A stretch of 40,210 bases of DNA. It comes from Caulobacter sp. GTDB lineage: Bacteria; Pseudomonadota; Alphaproteobacteria; Caulobacterales; Caulobacteraceae. The stretch covers positions 1 to 40,210 of the forward strand of contig JAQGIP010000033.1 in assembly GCA_028291055.1 (NCBI GenBank). The letters run 5' to 3'. The first letter of the stretch is position 1, and each line of letters opens with the position of its first letter. Shown here piece by piece: positions 25,589 to 40,107 of the stretch. The notes beneath the pieces were generated by a model, which saw only the letters and a list, made by a program, of their open reading frames with translations, was not told the origin of the DNA and ran no database searches. The position numbers and the translations under genes are program-made.

Positions 25589-25876
25589 TCAGACGGCGTC
25601 GAGGTATTCGATGGCCGGACGGCCGCCCAGGCAGGCGCCGATGCCCGCGCCGGCCGCCTTGAAATAGTCGGTGCCGCCGTGATGCTTCAGCGCATCCTCG
25701 TCGGCATACATCTCCAGCACCTTGTAGACGTTGGGCTCGGTGCGGCTCTGGGTCAGCTGGTACATCAGGCACCCCGGCTCGTTGGCCTTCACCTTGGCCG
25801 CCAAGTCTGCGAACACCTTCACCAGGTCCGGGCCCTTGCCCTCGGCTGCGGTCAAAGTCGCGATGACACCGATCAT
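25589..25876 (-). CDS. ABM-domain (antibiotic biosynthesis monooxygenase-like) small protein
   Basis: A 95-residue ferredoxin-like-fold protein (starts MIGVIATLTAAEGKGPDLVK; later EPGCLMYQLTQSRTEPNVYK and VLEMYADEDALKHH). These dimeric proteins include cofactor-free monooxygenases and many of unknown role. The ATG at 25876 is preceded by AGGGAG and gives the normal family length; an in-frame start at 26005 would add 43 atypical residues. It precedes the acyl-CoA dehydrogenase gene by 15 bp, so the pair probably acts in the same catabolic route. The enzyme's true reaction cannot be read. Confidence 0.83.
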   Translation of the reverse strand: MIGVIATLTAAEGKGPDLVKVFADLAAKVKANEPGCLMYQLTQSRTEPNVYKVLEMYADEDALKHHGGTDYFKAAGAGIGACLGGRPAIEYLDAV

Positions 25877-26013
25877 ATCCGTCTCCCTAACGCTTGTTTG
25901 AACCAAGCCTAGACGCGCAGAGGCGCCAGCGGAAGTGTGACTTTGCGGAAGGGGGAACTGCTTGTTGACGAGCGCGTCGCCAAGGCCCGACCTCACTCCA
26001 CTCATCCCAAACC

Positions 26014-26156
26014 TCCACTCATCCCCGCGAAGGCGCTAGGAGATGCGCACAAAGTTGAAGCCTTCCAAAAATCTCCGGATGAGCGGAGTGGAAGGGGAAA
26101 CAGCGCCGCTCAGAGATGTGCATCCCCTAACGCGAAGGCGGGGATGAGCGGATGGA
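26014..26156. repeat. Dispersed palindromic repeat, family A, copy 3 (rearranged arms)
   Basis: This fills most of the 314-bp gap between the ABM gene and the next minus-strand gene. Outer parts pair (CTCATCCCCGC with its complement, and GGAGATGC/GCATCCCC further in), but the core GCGAAGGC reads the same way in both arms instead of inverted. A GAGCGGAGTGG stretch in the middle looks like an additional fragment. The open frame across it is not a convincing gene. Confidence 0.7.
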
Positions 26157-26190
26157 TTTAGGCAGCGCCTTTAGCCGGCTACGCCCCAGC

Positions 26191-26499
26191 TCAGACCTTC
26201 ACATCCGCGAACATGCCGGTCTTCTTTTCTACCTGGGTCTGGAACTGCTGCTTGATGATGGCCTTGATCTTGGCCTCGATGGCGTCGCGTTCCTTGGTGT
26301 CCATGGCCTTCACCTGCTCCTCGGTCAGGCCCATGCCGCCCAGGATGGCGGCGCGGATGCGCTGGGCCGGGGTCATGTTGACCATGGCCATGAAGTCGTC
26401 TTCCGCCGACTTGGGCTTGGCCGGCGCCGCCGTCAGGCTGGAGCTGCTGGTGGTGGGCGCGGTGACATAGGGAGAGGCGCTGACGCCGGAAATGGACAT
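26191..26499 (-). CDS. Hypothetical 102-residue protein with a conserved helical C-terminus
   Basis: The N-terminal third is Ser/Thr/Pro/Ala-rich (SISGVSASPYVTAPTTSSSS). The rest is helical and conserved-looking: DDFMAMVNMTPAQRIRAAIL, then GLTEEQVKAMDTKERDAIEA and KIKAIIKQQF. I have seen similar 'MTPA.RIRA.IL..MGLTE' proteins in alphaproteobacteria without known function. No signal peptide or membrane segment is seen. The start at 26499 (ATG, MSISGV) is preferred because the residues encoded further upstream look like the neighbouring frame. It is probably transcribed with the membrane protein gene upstream. Confidence 0.65.
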   Translation of the reverse strand: MSISGVSASPYVTAPTTSSSSLTAAPAKPKSAEDDFMAMVNMTPAQRIRAAILGGMGLTEEQVKAMDTKERDAIEAKIKAIIKQQFQTQVEKKTGMFADVKV

Positions 26500-26563
26500 G
26501 GTCGGACCCTGATTGCCCAGGGCGACAAGCAAGAACCGTGCAAGTTGGCGGACGCCCCGCGCC

Positions 26564-26854
26564 TCAGCGCCGGTCGTTCCAGCCGTAGGCCACCCAGGAG
26601 TGGCCGCCCACATTGCGGGCTTCGATGAGGTCGGGGTCGGCGTGGCGGGCGCGCACGGTGCGCTTGGCCCGCATGGCCAGGGTTCCGAGCGCCAGCAGGG
26701 CGCTGGCCATCAGGGCGATGACCACGGCGGTGGCGGTGAAGACCACGGCCAGCACCGCGCCGACCATCAGCGCCGCCAGCGTCGCGACAGCGCCGCCGAG
26801 CCAGGCCAGGGACCTGAAAGCCCCGCCCGCGCCGTTACCCGTGATCGTACCCAT
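26564..26854 (-). CDS. Small membrane protein, two transmembrane segments
   Basis: A 96-residue protein with two hydrophobic helices (LAWLGGAVATLAALMVGAVL, then AVVFTATAVVIALMASALLA) followed by a basic stretch RAKRTVRARHADPDLIEARN and the tail VGGHSWVAYGWNDRR. The tail with its conserved-looking 'GHSWVAYGWN' motif should be cytoplasmic by the positive-inside rule. GGGGAG 6 bp before the ATG at 26854 fixes the start. The family is not one I can name. It lies between a TerB/J-domain gene and a hypothetical gene, all on the same strand. Confidence 0.65.
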   Translation of the reverse strand: MGTITGNGAGGAFRSLAWLGGAVATLAALMVGAVLAVVFTATAVVIALMASALLALGTLAMRAKRTVRARHADPDLIEARNVGGHSWVAYGWNDRR

Positions 26855-26979
26855 CGTCACTCCCCGCACATGCGGTAGTCCATTGGTATAGGCAATTTCC
26901 GCCCGGAACGTCCCGCCGTCAACCAAACACCCTCGTGAACGGTTCCGTCGCCCGGGAGGGACCGCTTTTCAGGCGCCGC

Positions 26980-27675
26980 TCAACCGACCCCTTCCAGGGC
27001 CATGTCCCGGCGTTCCCGGGTGATGGAATCGAAGGCGGAATTGATCGCCGCGGCCTTGGCCTGCGCCACCTCCACGAACTCGTCGGGCAGGCCTCGGGCC
27101 CGCGCCCGGTCCGGGTGGGCGGCCGACATCGCCTGGCGCCAAGCCTTGTGAACCACGTCGTCGGCGGCATCCGGCTCGACGCCGAGCACCACATAGGGGT
27201 CGTCCGCCCCGGCGCCGATGTGGGTGGCCTTCACCCGCCGGTAGGTCAGACGCGATTGGCCGAACAGCTGGCTGACGCGCTCCAGATAGGTCAGCTCGTC
27301 GTCGGTGACGAAGCCGTCCGACTTGGCGATGTGGAAGAGGCCGTCCAGCACATCCTCCAGCAGCTGCGGGCAGCCGGAATAGCGCTTTGCCAAGCGTTTC
27401 GCGTAGCTCTCGAAGCCGTGGGTGGTCTGGCGCGCCAGGTCGTAGAGGCGGTGCACATTGCGCTCCGACCCCGCGTCGGGGGCGAACACCTGGGTGAAGG
27501 CGGCGAATTCGCTGTGGTCGGCGCGCCCGTCGGCCTTGGCAAGCTTCGCCCCAAGCGCCGTCACCGCCGTGGAAAAGGCGGGGTCTTCGCCGGGCAATCC
27601 CGCCGGGCAGTCGGGGCAGGCCGCGTCGTCGGGACGACGCGCGGCGAGGCTTGCAATGTTGCGCCAAAAGGTCAT
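26980..27675 (-). CDS. TerB-like domain plus J-domain (DjlA-like) protein
   Basis: A 231-residue protein. Residues about 35-150 resemble a TerB/tellurite-resistance-type helical domain (AKLAKADGRADHSEFAAFTQ, then LFHIAKSDGFVTDDELTYLE). Residues about 160-225 form a J-domain: DPYVVLGVEPDAADDVVHKA, then the invariant HPD in [14 protein letters not shown]-domains stimulate the ATPase of DnaK, so this is a likely DnaK co-chaperone of the DjlA type. It has no evident membrane segment, unlike E. coli DjlA. Its start codon is 33 bp from the divergent oxoprolinase start. Confidence 0.87.
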   Translation of the reverse strand: MTFWRNIASLAARRPDDAACPDCPAGLPGEDPAFSTAVTALGAKLAKADGRADHSEFAAFTQVFAPDAGSERNVHRLYDLARQTTHGFESYAKRLAKRYSGCPQLLEDVLDGLFHIAKSDGFVTDDELTYLERVSQLFGQSRLTYRRVKATHIGAGADDPYVVLGVEPDAADDVVHKAWRQAMSAAHPDRARARGLPDEFVEVAQAKAAAINSAFDSITRERRDMALEGVG

Positions 27676-27708
27676 GGAAGAGCTTCAGTTTAGAATTTGG
27701 GCGCGGGA

Positions 27709-31311
<3,603 letters not shown>

Positions 31312-31336
31312 CGCCAAATTCCGGGAGTGACGCCTG

Positions 31337-32278
31337 ATGGCGCCGAGCGTCCTTATCGCCCTGCTGTTGCTGTTCGCCGGCGATGAGGCGCCCGTGGCGA
31401 CCCAGGCCCGCCCGGCCACGCCCTCCAAGACCCCGCCGCCCGCCGTCCAGCCCATCCTGTCGGCCATGCCCGCCAGCATGCAGGCCCCCGCCGACGACTA
31501 TGGCTATGTCTCCTGGTGCTACGGAGCCCTGTCCGGCTACCTGTCGCTCTACGATCAGGCGATGCCGGAGGTGACCCGCATCGAGAAGGAATTCCCGGGC
31601 CCCGACGGGATCGATGCCGACCTCAAGATCTATCCGGAGCTCCGCGCCACGGCCCGCGGCGACCTGAAGCTCTATGCGAGCGCCATCGAAGCCGCCGAGA
31701 AGGCCAGCCCCAAGCTCATCTCGCCCTATGGCGCGGCCGCCGCCAAGCGCGGCGTGGCCATCTGGAACGGCGCCAAGAACGCCCCGCCCGCCAAGCTGGC
31801 CCAGATGTGGATGTCCTGGTCGCCGCCCGAGAAGTGCGAGGTCACGGCCAGGAAGCTGAAGACCCAGGCCTCAGTGCTGGGTCAGGCTCTGGCCTACAAC
31901 ACCCCCGACGCCGCCAGCTTGGACACGCCCGACGCGCCCGCGCCGATGTCGACGGCGCAGCCCCTGATGGCGACCACGGTCTCCAGCGCCCCGCTTCAGG
32001 CCCCGGCGATGCTGGCGCCCCTGCCGCCGACGCCCGCGCCTCAAGCCCCCGAACCGGCCGCCATGATCGCGTCGCCAGCCCAGCCGACCCCGACCGCCGC
32101 CGAGCCGCCCCCGGCCGCGAATATCGCGCCCAAGGCCGAAACCGCGCCCCCCGCTCCCACGGAGGCGCCCGCCGCGCCCGAGGCCGCGACGCCCATGCCG
32201 GCCCCGTCGCCACCAGAAGACCCGCCGATGCCGCAGGCCGCAGAGGATACCGGCGTCTGGTATCACGGCGTCCCCTGA
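31337..32278 (+). CDS. Secreted hypothetical protein with long Ala/Pro-rich tail
   Basis: A 313-residue protein. A hydrophobic N-terminus (APSVLIALLLLFAGDEAPVA) suggests a signal peptide. A structured domain spans about residues 50-185 (YGYVSWCYGALSGYLSLYDQ, and a second Cys in SPPEKCEVTARKL; the two could form a disulfide). The last 125 residues are almost only Ala, Pro, Thr, Met and Glu, probably a disordered wall- or periplasm-spanning tail, ending DTGVWYHGVP. The family is not one I can name. It starts 26 bp after the oxoprolinase stop and may be co-transcribed with it. The bases just before the ATG (GGGAGTGACGCCTG) provide a ribosome site. Confidence 0.7.
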   Translation: MAPSVLIALLLLFAGDEAPVATQARPATPSKTPPPAVQPILSAMPASMQAPADDYGYVSWCYGALSGYLSLYDQAMPEVTRIEKEFPGPDGIDADLKIYPELRATARGDLKLYASAIEAAEKASPKLISPYGAAAAKRGVAIWNGAKNAPPAKLAQMWMSWSPPEKCEVTARKLKTQASVLGQALAYNTPDAASLDTPDAPAPMSTAQPLMATTVSSAPLQAPAMLAPLPPTPAPQAPEPAAMIASPAQPTPTAAEPPPAANIAPKAETAPPAPTEAPAAPEAATPMPAPSPPEDPPMPQAAEDTGVWYHGVP

Positions 32279-32310
32279 CACCGGCCGGCGACTCCCGCTA
32301 GAGCGGCGCC

Positions 32311-32846
32311 ATGCGCATCCTGCCCATCTCCGGCAGCCTGAGAGCCGCCTCCTCCAACAGCCGCGTCGTCGCCGCCCTGGCCCTGCTCGATGTGCCGGGT
32401 GTGAGCGTGAGCGTGGCCCACGGCCTGGGCGATCTGCCCCACTTCAATCCCGACCTCGACGTCGATCCCGCGCCGCCGCCGGTCGAAGCCTTCCGCGCCC
32501 AGGTGCTGGCCGCCGACGGCCTGATCCTCTGCAGCCCGGAATATGCGCACGGCGTCGCGGGCGTGATGAAGAACGGCCTCGACTGGCTGGTCTCGGTGAT
32601 CGGCGTCTATGAGAAACGCCCGGCCATCATCAACACCGCCGCGCGCGCCCTCCACGCGCCTGCCCACATGCGCGACAACCTCAATGTGATGACGGCCGGT
32701 GTGGTGGAAGAAGCCTCGATCACCCTGCCCCACCTGCCCGACGACCTGAGCGCCGAGGCGATAGTAGCTGATCCGGCATTGGCGGCGTCGCTGACCCAGG
32801 CGCTTGAAGCGCTGGCCGACGCCATCCGCGCCGATCGCGACGCGGC

Positions 32847-32850
<4 letters not shown>
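32311..32850 (+). CDS. NADPH-dependent FMN reductase (ChrR/azoreductase-like)
   Basis: A 179-residue flavodoxin-fold reductase. The FMN phosphate loop is [13 protein letters not shown] (residues 6-18), and the conserved FMN/dimer loop is [19 protein letters not shown]. Length and motifs match the soluble NAD(P)H:quinone/chromate reductase group, which carry out obligate two-electron reductions in the cytosol. The physiological substrate is not evident. It overlaps the convergent metH gene by 4 bp at the 3' end, so antisense interaction between the two transcripts is possible. Confidence 0.88.
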
Positions 32851-35519
<2,669 letters not shown>

Positions 35520-35630
35520 CTGAGGCCGCTACCTAGGGGGCAAGGGCCAGCGGAGCAAGGCTTTGCCGATCTGGCGGCGTTTTCGCGCCTCTGCTAGGAC
35601 TTGCGCAGGGGTTGCGAGCGGGGGCTTTGC

Positions 35631-36596
35631 GTGCAGGACAAGGTATCGGACGAGGGCTCGCCCTCGGAGCCCGCCGGCATGTTCGTGGCGGGTGGACGGC
35701 TTCCCACGGGCGGACGCCAGTCGGGTCCCGACATCACGCCGGCGCTGCTGGCGGCGACGGTGACGGCGGCGCTGGTCGCCATTGGCGCGGTGCTCCTGCG
35801 CCATCTGAAACTCTCCCTGGAGCCGGGCTTCTCCGATGGGCGGATGATCGGCGAGACGTTGGGTTGGGCGCTCAGTGCGACGGCGCTGGCGGCGGCGGCC
35901 CTGGTGTTCGGCGTAGCGCCGCGGACGGGCGCGAAGGTGAAGGCGCCGCAATTGCTGGCCCTGGCGGCCGGGGTGATCGGCGCGACCGTGCTGGCCGCCG
36001 CCTGGGTGGGGTTCCCGACGGCGGAGGAGCGGATGCAGCACAAGGTGCTGGTCATCGCCGCCCAGGCCCGCGACGACGCATCCGCCGATATCGCCTCCTT
36101 CGAGGCGGCGGCGCGCATGAACCTATGGCTGGGACGGCTGACGCCGGTCGGCATCGAGAGCGAACAGAACCTGCCCGTCCTGAGGCGCACCATCGCGGCC
36201 ACCGACGACGTCATGAACGACTACCGCCTGCGGCTGGCCCATCGGCGGGCCAACATCAAGACCCTGCTGGATGTCGCGGCCCGCACGCCGCAGGACCGGC
36301 CTCACGTCCAGGCGCTGTACGACAAGGCGGTCGGCGATCTCGACGCCCAACAGGACCGCTATTGGGATCTGGTCGCGGAGGCGGTGAACCGGGGCTGCTG
36401 GATGATCGATGCGGTGGGCAGCCTGAGGGCGTGGAGCGAGGCCAGGGATCGTGGCTATCCGGTGCGCATCGATCAGCAGGCCTTCAGCGAACGCTATTCG
36501 GACGCCTGGTCGGGCCTCGACAACGTCAAGCATATGCTGGTCGACACGGCCCGGCTGATCAACCGGCCCTTCTCCAAGGGTCACGCCTCCACATAG
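35631..36596 (+). CDS. Membrane protein of unknown function, three predicted helices
   Basis: A protein of about 321 residues. Three hydrophobic segments occupy the first 130 residues (ALLAATVTAALVAIGAVLL is the first), followed by a soluble helical region with many Asp/Arg pairs (about 135-321). A block RYWDLVAEAVNRGCWMID resembles [18 protein letters not shown] in the next gene, so the two are likely distant paralogues. I prefer the GTG at 35631, with GCGGGGG upstream; a TTG at 35601 and an ATG at 35679 are alternatives. I do not recognise the family and give no function. It is divergent from metH. Confidence 0.65.
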   Translation: MQDKVSDEGSPSEPAGMFVAGGRLPTGGRQSGPDITPALLAATVTAALVAIGAVLLRHLKLSLEPGFSDGRMIGETLGWALSATALAAAALVFGVAPRTGAKVKAPQLLALAAGVIGATVLAAAWVGFPTAEERMQHKVLVIAAQARDDASADIASFEAAARMNLWLGRLTPVGIESEQNLPVLRRTIAATDDVMNDYRLRLAHRRANIKTLLDVAARTPQDRPHVQALYDKAVGDLDAQQDRYWDLVAEAVNRGCWMIDAVGSLRAWSEARDRGYPVRIDQQAFSERYSDAWSGLDNVKHMLVDTARLINRPFSKGHAST

Positions 36597-36659
36597 GCGC
36601 CTGTGGCGAGGCCGGGGCGGCTCTGATACGCCTGAGCCGCAACGAGACAGGGGAACGGG

Positions 36660-37370
36660 ATGTCTGAATTCGGCGGGTTACCGACAGGGCGGCGGCGCAA
36701 GCGCAAGGGGCCGGGAGTCTGGCTCGTTGTGCTGATCGTGACGCTGCTGGGCGCGGCGGCCGCCGGCGTGATCTATTGGCGCGGGCTTCCCTCAGACGAC
36801 CAGAAGCTGACCCAGCAGGCCGAGGCCCTGGCGGCGGAATCCCGGCAGGGGCTGTCGGCCGACACCTATGCCTTCAACGCCGAATACATGCCGATCCAAT
36901 GGGTTCCGCTGCTGACGCCGCCGGGCGTGGCGCACGACAAAAGCCTCACCGACGTGAAGGCCAAGCTGGTCCAGATGCATGGGCTGGTGGCCAAGTACCG
37001 CGCCAAGGGTCTGGCCCGCGATATCGCGATCCGCGCACGGCTGGCCAAGCTGGGCGCCACCCCCCAGGCCCACGACAAGGCCACGGCCCTCTATGAGCAC
37101 GCCATGGGCGGCGCCGTGGCGTTGGAAGCCCGCTACTGGTCGATGTGGGACAAGGCCATGGCCGACGGCGACTGGATCATCGCCATGCTGGACCGTTCGC
37201 GCGGCGATTGGGGGGCGTCGCGCATGACGCTGACTCTGTGGGGACGCGCAGACAAGCCGGGCTATGACAGCCACCTGGGCGACCTGCAGACGGTGGTCTA
37301 CCGGATGAACACCCTGGCCGCGGCCATGGCCGACCCGGCCACGCCGATCCCCATCAACGCGGGGACCTGA
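36660..37370 (+). CDS. Single-pass membrane protein, relative of the preceding gene product
   Basis: A 236-residue protein. A basic cytoplasmic start (RRRKRKGPG) precedes one transmembrane helix ([20 protein letters not shown]), so the remaining 200 residues probably face the periplasm. This domain is helical and includes [18 protein letters not shown], the block shared with the preceding gene. The ATG is preceded by GGGGAACGGG. The gap to the preceding gene is 63 bp and to the following SDR gene 5 bp, suggesting one operon. No known family could be assigned. Confidence 0.7.
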   Translation: MSEFGGLPTGRRRKRKGPGVWLVVLIVTLLGAAAAGVIYWRGLPSDDQKLTQQAEALAAESRQGLSADTYAFNAEYMPIQWVPLLTPPGVAHDKSLTDVKAKLVQMHGLVAKYRAKGLARDIAIRARLAKLGATPQAHDKATALYEHAMGGAVALEARYWSMWDKAMADGDWIIAMLDRSRGDWGASRMTLTLWGRADKPGYDSHLGDLQTVVYRMNTLAAAMADPATPIPINAGT

Positions 37371-37375
37371 GGCCC

Positions 37376-38122
37376 ATGACCAGGGTCGCCCTGATCACCG
37401 GCGCCGGGTCCGGCATCGGCCGCGCAGCGGCCCTGGCCCTGGTCAAGGCGGGGTGGTGCGTGGCCCTGGTGGGGCGCCGGGCCGAGGCCCTGGAGGAGAC
37501 GGCCGCGCTGGCCGGCGATCCGGCGGCCACACTCCCCTGCCCCGGCGACGTGACCGATGACGCCCAGGTGCGGGCGGTGTTCGAAGCGGCCCGCGCGCGG
37601 TTCGGGCGGCTGGACCTGCTGTTCAACAATGCCGGCACGGGCGCGCCGCCGGTGGCCTTCGAGGACCTGGACGCGGCGGTCTGGCGGCGTGTGGTGGAGG
37701 TCAACCTGACCGGCGTCTTCCTCTGCACCCAGGCGGCCTTCCGGCTGTTCAAGGGCCAGGATCCGCAGGGCGGGCGGATCATCAACAACGGCTCGATCTC
37801 GGCGCATGCGCCCCGGCCCCGCTCGGCGGCCTATACCGCGACCAAGCACGCGATCACTGGCCTGACCAAGTCCACCGCCCTGGACGGGCGGGCCTTCGGC
37901 ATCGCCTGCGGCCAGATCGACATCGGCAACGCGGCCACCGAGATGACCCAGCGGATGAGCGGCGGCGTGCCGCAGGCGGACGGGACGCTGAAGCCGGAGC
38001 CGACCATGGACGTTTCCGCCGTGGCCGACGCGGTGGTCTATATGGCCGGCCTGCCGCCCGAGGCGAACGTACAGTTCATGACGGTGATGGCGACCGCGAT
38101 GCCGTTTATCGGGCGGGGCTAG
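37376..38122 (+). CDS. Short-chain dehydrogenase/reductase
   Basis: A 248-residue classical SDR. The NAD(P) loop TGAGSGIG is at residues 8-15, NNAG (in [12 protein letters not shown]) is in the usual place, and the catalytic Ser-Tyr-Lys is seen as [20 protein letters not shown] followed by K. Arg33-Arg34 after the second strand ([10 protein letters not shown]) favour NADPH. The substrate is unknown; the long C-terminal loop is typical of oxidoreductases on ketones or sugars. It starts 5 bp after the preceding gene's stop and its own stop overlaps the convergent dehydrogenase gene by 4 bp. Confidence 0.9.
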   Translation: MTRVALITGAGSGIGRAAALALVKAGWCVALVGRRAEALEETAALAGDPAATLPCPGDVTDDAQVRAVFEAARARFGRLDLLFNNAGTGAPPVAFEDLDAAVWRRVVEVNLTGVFLCTQAAFRLFKGQDPQGGRIINNGSISAHAPRPRSAAYTATKHAITGLTKSTALDGRAFGIACGQIDIGNAATEMTQRMSGGVPQADGTLKPEPTMDVSAVADAVVYMAGLPPEANVQFMTVMATAMPFIGRG

Positions 38123-39105
38123 AGTCCCACCTCCGACGGCGAGGCCTCGTTGATCAGCGGCTCGCCGGCCAGGAAGCGCTTGAGGTTTTCCAGGAAGAGG
38201 TCGTCGCCGCGTTCCAGCGTGCCCTGGCCGGAGTTGGAGGTGTGGGCGCTGACCCGGACCTTGGGGTGGCTCCAGATCCAGTGATCCTCGGGCAGGGGCT
38301 CGGTCTGGAAGACGTCGAGGACGGCATGGGCCGGCCGGTCTCTGTCCAGGCCTTTACGCAGGGCGTCCTCGTCGACCAGGCCGCCCCGGCCGATGTTGAT
38401 CAGGATGGCGCCGGGCTTCATGGCGCCGAAGAAGGCGGCGTCGGCCAGGTTGCGGGTCTCGTCGTTGAGCGGACAGGCGAGGATCACGACGTCGGACTGC
38501 GGCAGGACCTCGGGCAGGGCCGCCTGGCCCACCACCGCGTCGGCCAGGCCGTCGTTGGCGGACGACTTGCGCACCACGGTCAGCTGGGCGCCGAAGGGCT
38601 TGATGCGCTGGGCGATGGCGCGGCCGATGTTGCCGTAGCCGACCAGGGTCCAGCGGCTCTGCGACACCTCCTGGTAGGGCGTGCGGGTCCAGGTCCTGGC
38701 GGCCTGGGCGTCGGCCTGCGCGGTGATGGGGACGATCAGGCTCAGCGCATGGGCCAGGACGTATTCGGCGATGGGCGTCGCCTGGGCGCTGCTCTTGGTG
38801 ATGCGCACGCCCTTGGCCATGATGGCCTTGAAGATCGGCAGATCGAGGCCGGCGTTGAAGGTCTGCAGCCAGGGTTTGCGGCTGCCCCGCAGCACCGCGC
38901 CGATCAAGGTCGGCATCAGCGGGCCGGGATAGATGTCGAGGCTGGACCAGACGATGTCGGGGTCGACAAGTTCGGCGGTCACGGGCGCGCTGTCCCGCGC
39001 GAAGCTGTCGGCGCCGGTGACCGTCACCACCTCAAGATCGGGCGCCAGGGCCGCCAGCCGTCCGGCGATCCGCCCGTGGGCGGCCTGCGTCATCAGAACC
39101 TGCAT
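38119..39105 (-). CDS. D-isomer-specific 2-hydroxyacid dehydrogenase
   Basis: A 328-residue NAD(P)-dependent dehydrogenase that reduces 2-keto acids to D-2-hydroxy acids. The cofactor loop is [19 protein letters not shown], the catalytic Arg region is [14 protein letters not shown], and the catalytic Glu and His are within [11 protein letters not shown] and RVSAHTSN. The substrate (glyoxylate, hydroxypyruvate, phosphoglycerate or other) cannot be told. Three start codons cluster at 39105, 39111 and 39114; only the ATG at 39105 has GGGG at a good 8-nt distance, so I place the start there. It converges on the SDR gene. Confidence 0.87.
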   Translation of the reverse strand: MQVLMTQAAHGRIAGRLAALAPDLEVVTVTGADSFARDSAPVTAELVDPDIVWSSLDIYPGPLMPTLIGAVLRGSRKPWLQTFNAGLDLPIFKAIMAKGVRITKSSAQATPIAEYVLAHALSLIVPITAQADAQAARTWTRTPYQEVSQSRWTLVGYGNIGRAIAQRIKPFGAQLTVVRKSSANDGLADAVVGQAALPEVLPQSDVVILACPLNDETRNLADAAFFGAMKPGAILINIGRGGLVDEDALRKGLDRDRPAHAVLDVFQTEPLPEDHWIWSHPKVRVSAHTSNSGQGTLERGDDLFLENLKRFLAGEPLINEASPSEVGL

Positions 39106-39212
39106 TGTCATCACCCCGCAACACGCCCACCCTATGTCGGCTGGTGGACTCAGCGCCTATCGTCCCATCCGGACATGCGCCAGCCAAGCATCCAGAATTG
39201 AGATCCGGGACG

Positions 39213-39992
39213 ATGACGGCTTACGATCGATCTCCCGACGTCCGGGCCGATAGCGCCTGGGAGCCGCCGCTCAAGCTGGAGGAGCGGCTGAAGGCCCTGC
39301 TCCCCGCCGACAGCCGCATCCGCTACCTGTACCGGCGCAACCTGCGGATCGGCGAGCCCGAGCTGAAGATGGCGCCCTTCCTGGCCGACAGGCGGCGGGT
39401 GTCCATCGACGTGGGCGCCAACAAGGGCGTCTATTCCTACGCCATGCTGCCCCACAGCCGGGCGGTGCACGCCTTCGAGCCCAATCCGAAGCTGTTCCGC
39501 ATGCTGTCGTCCTGGGGCGAGGGCCGCATCAGCCTGCATCGCGAGGCGCTGAGCAACGTCACAGGCGCGGCGGAGCTGCTGGTGCCGCGCTCGGCCCACG
39601 GCTATTCCAACCAGGGAGCCTCGCTGAGCGCCGTCAAGGTGGGAGGCGACCATTCCGTGGTGCACATCAAGTCGGCCCGCCTAGACGACATGGGCATCAC
39701 CGACATCGGCTTCATCAAGATCGACGTGGAGGGGTTCGAGAAGGAGGTGCTCGAGGGCGCCGCCGAGACCCTGAAGCGCGACCGGCCCAACCTGCTGATC
39801 GAGATGGAGGAGCTGCACACCAAGACGCCGCTCGCCGAGATGATCGCCGGGGTCTGCGCCTACGGCTACCGCGCCTTCGTGCTGTCGAACGGCACGCTGA
39901 CGCCGCTGGAGCGCATCGACATGATCACGCGCCACGCGCCGGGGGTGGCGCGGGAAGACTACCTGTTCAACTTCATCTTCCTGCCGGATTAG
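39213..39992 (+). CDS. FkbM family SAM-dependent methyltransferase
   Basis: A 259-residue methyltransferase. The SAM loop is SIDVGANKGVYSYAML, the acidic ribose contact is VHAFEPNPKLF, and the FkbM block is FIKIDVEGFEKEVLEGAAET. FkbM enzymes methylate hydroxyl groups on sugars or polyketides, often in surface polysaccharide or secondary metabolism. Here the N-terminus includes a basic stretch (RIRYLYRRNLR), which could bring it to a membrane or lipid-linked glycan; this is inference. The start at 39213 is preceded by CCGGGAC; an in-frame upstream ATG at 39105 adds 36 residues that look unlike coding. A palindromic repeat and an IS edge follow. Confidence 0.88.
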   Translation: MTAYDRSPDVRADSAWEPPLKLEERLKALLPADSRIRYLYRRNLRIGEPELKMAPFLADRRRVSIDVGANKGVYSYAMLPHSRAVHAFEPNPKLFRMLSSWGEGRISLHREALSNVTGAAELLVPRSAHGYSNQGASLSAVKVGGDHSVVHIKSARLDDMGITDIGFIKIDVEGFEKEVLEGAAETLKRDRPNLLIEMEELHTKTPLAEMIAGVCAYGYRAFVLSNGTLTPLERIDMITRHAPGVAREDYLFNFIFLPD

Positions 39993-40006
39993 ATCAGTCG
40001 GGCCTA

Positions 40007-40055
40007 GAGCGGGTTGAGGAAAAGTGCGAAGCGGTTTTCCGCCCGTAACCCGCTC
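40007..40055 (-). repeat. 49-bp palindromic dispersed repeat, copy 2
   Basis: Inverted relative to the copy at 4529-4577: its reverse complement differs from that copy at only 2 of 49 positions, and the similarity continues about 10 bp outward (AAGAGTTGGAG versus AAGAGGTGGAG). It lies 14 bp after the FkbM gene. Confidence 0.85.
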
Positions 40056-40107
40056 CAACTCTTTGAAAGAGCGAGCTATGTCGCCTCTAGGTCACATACC
40101 CATAAAC

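Noticed and set aside
25937..26161. A short plus-strand frame over the palindromic repeat at 26014-26156
   Set aside because: It consists largely of repeat sequence, has no good ribosome site and no family resemblance.
35520..35630. Possible SAM or SAH riboswitch in front of metH
   Set aside because: The leader is short and no conserved riboswitch core or pairing pattern could be recognised.
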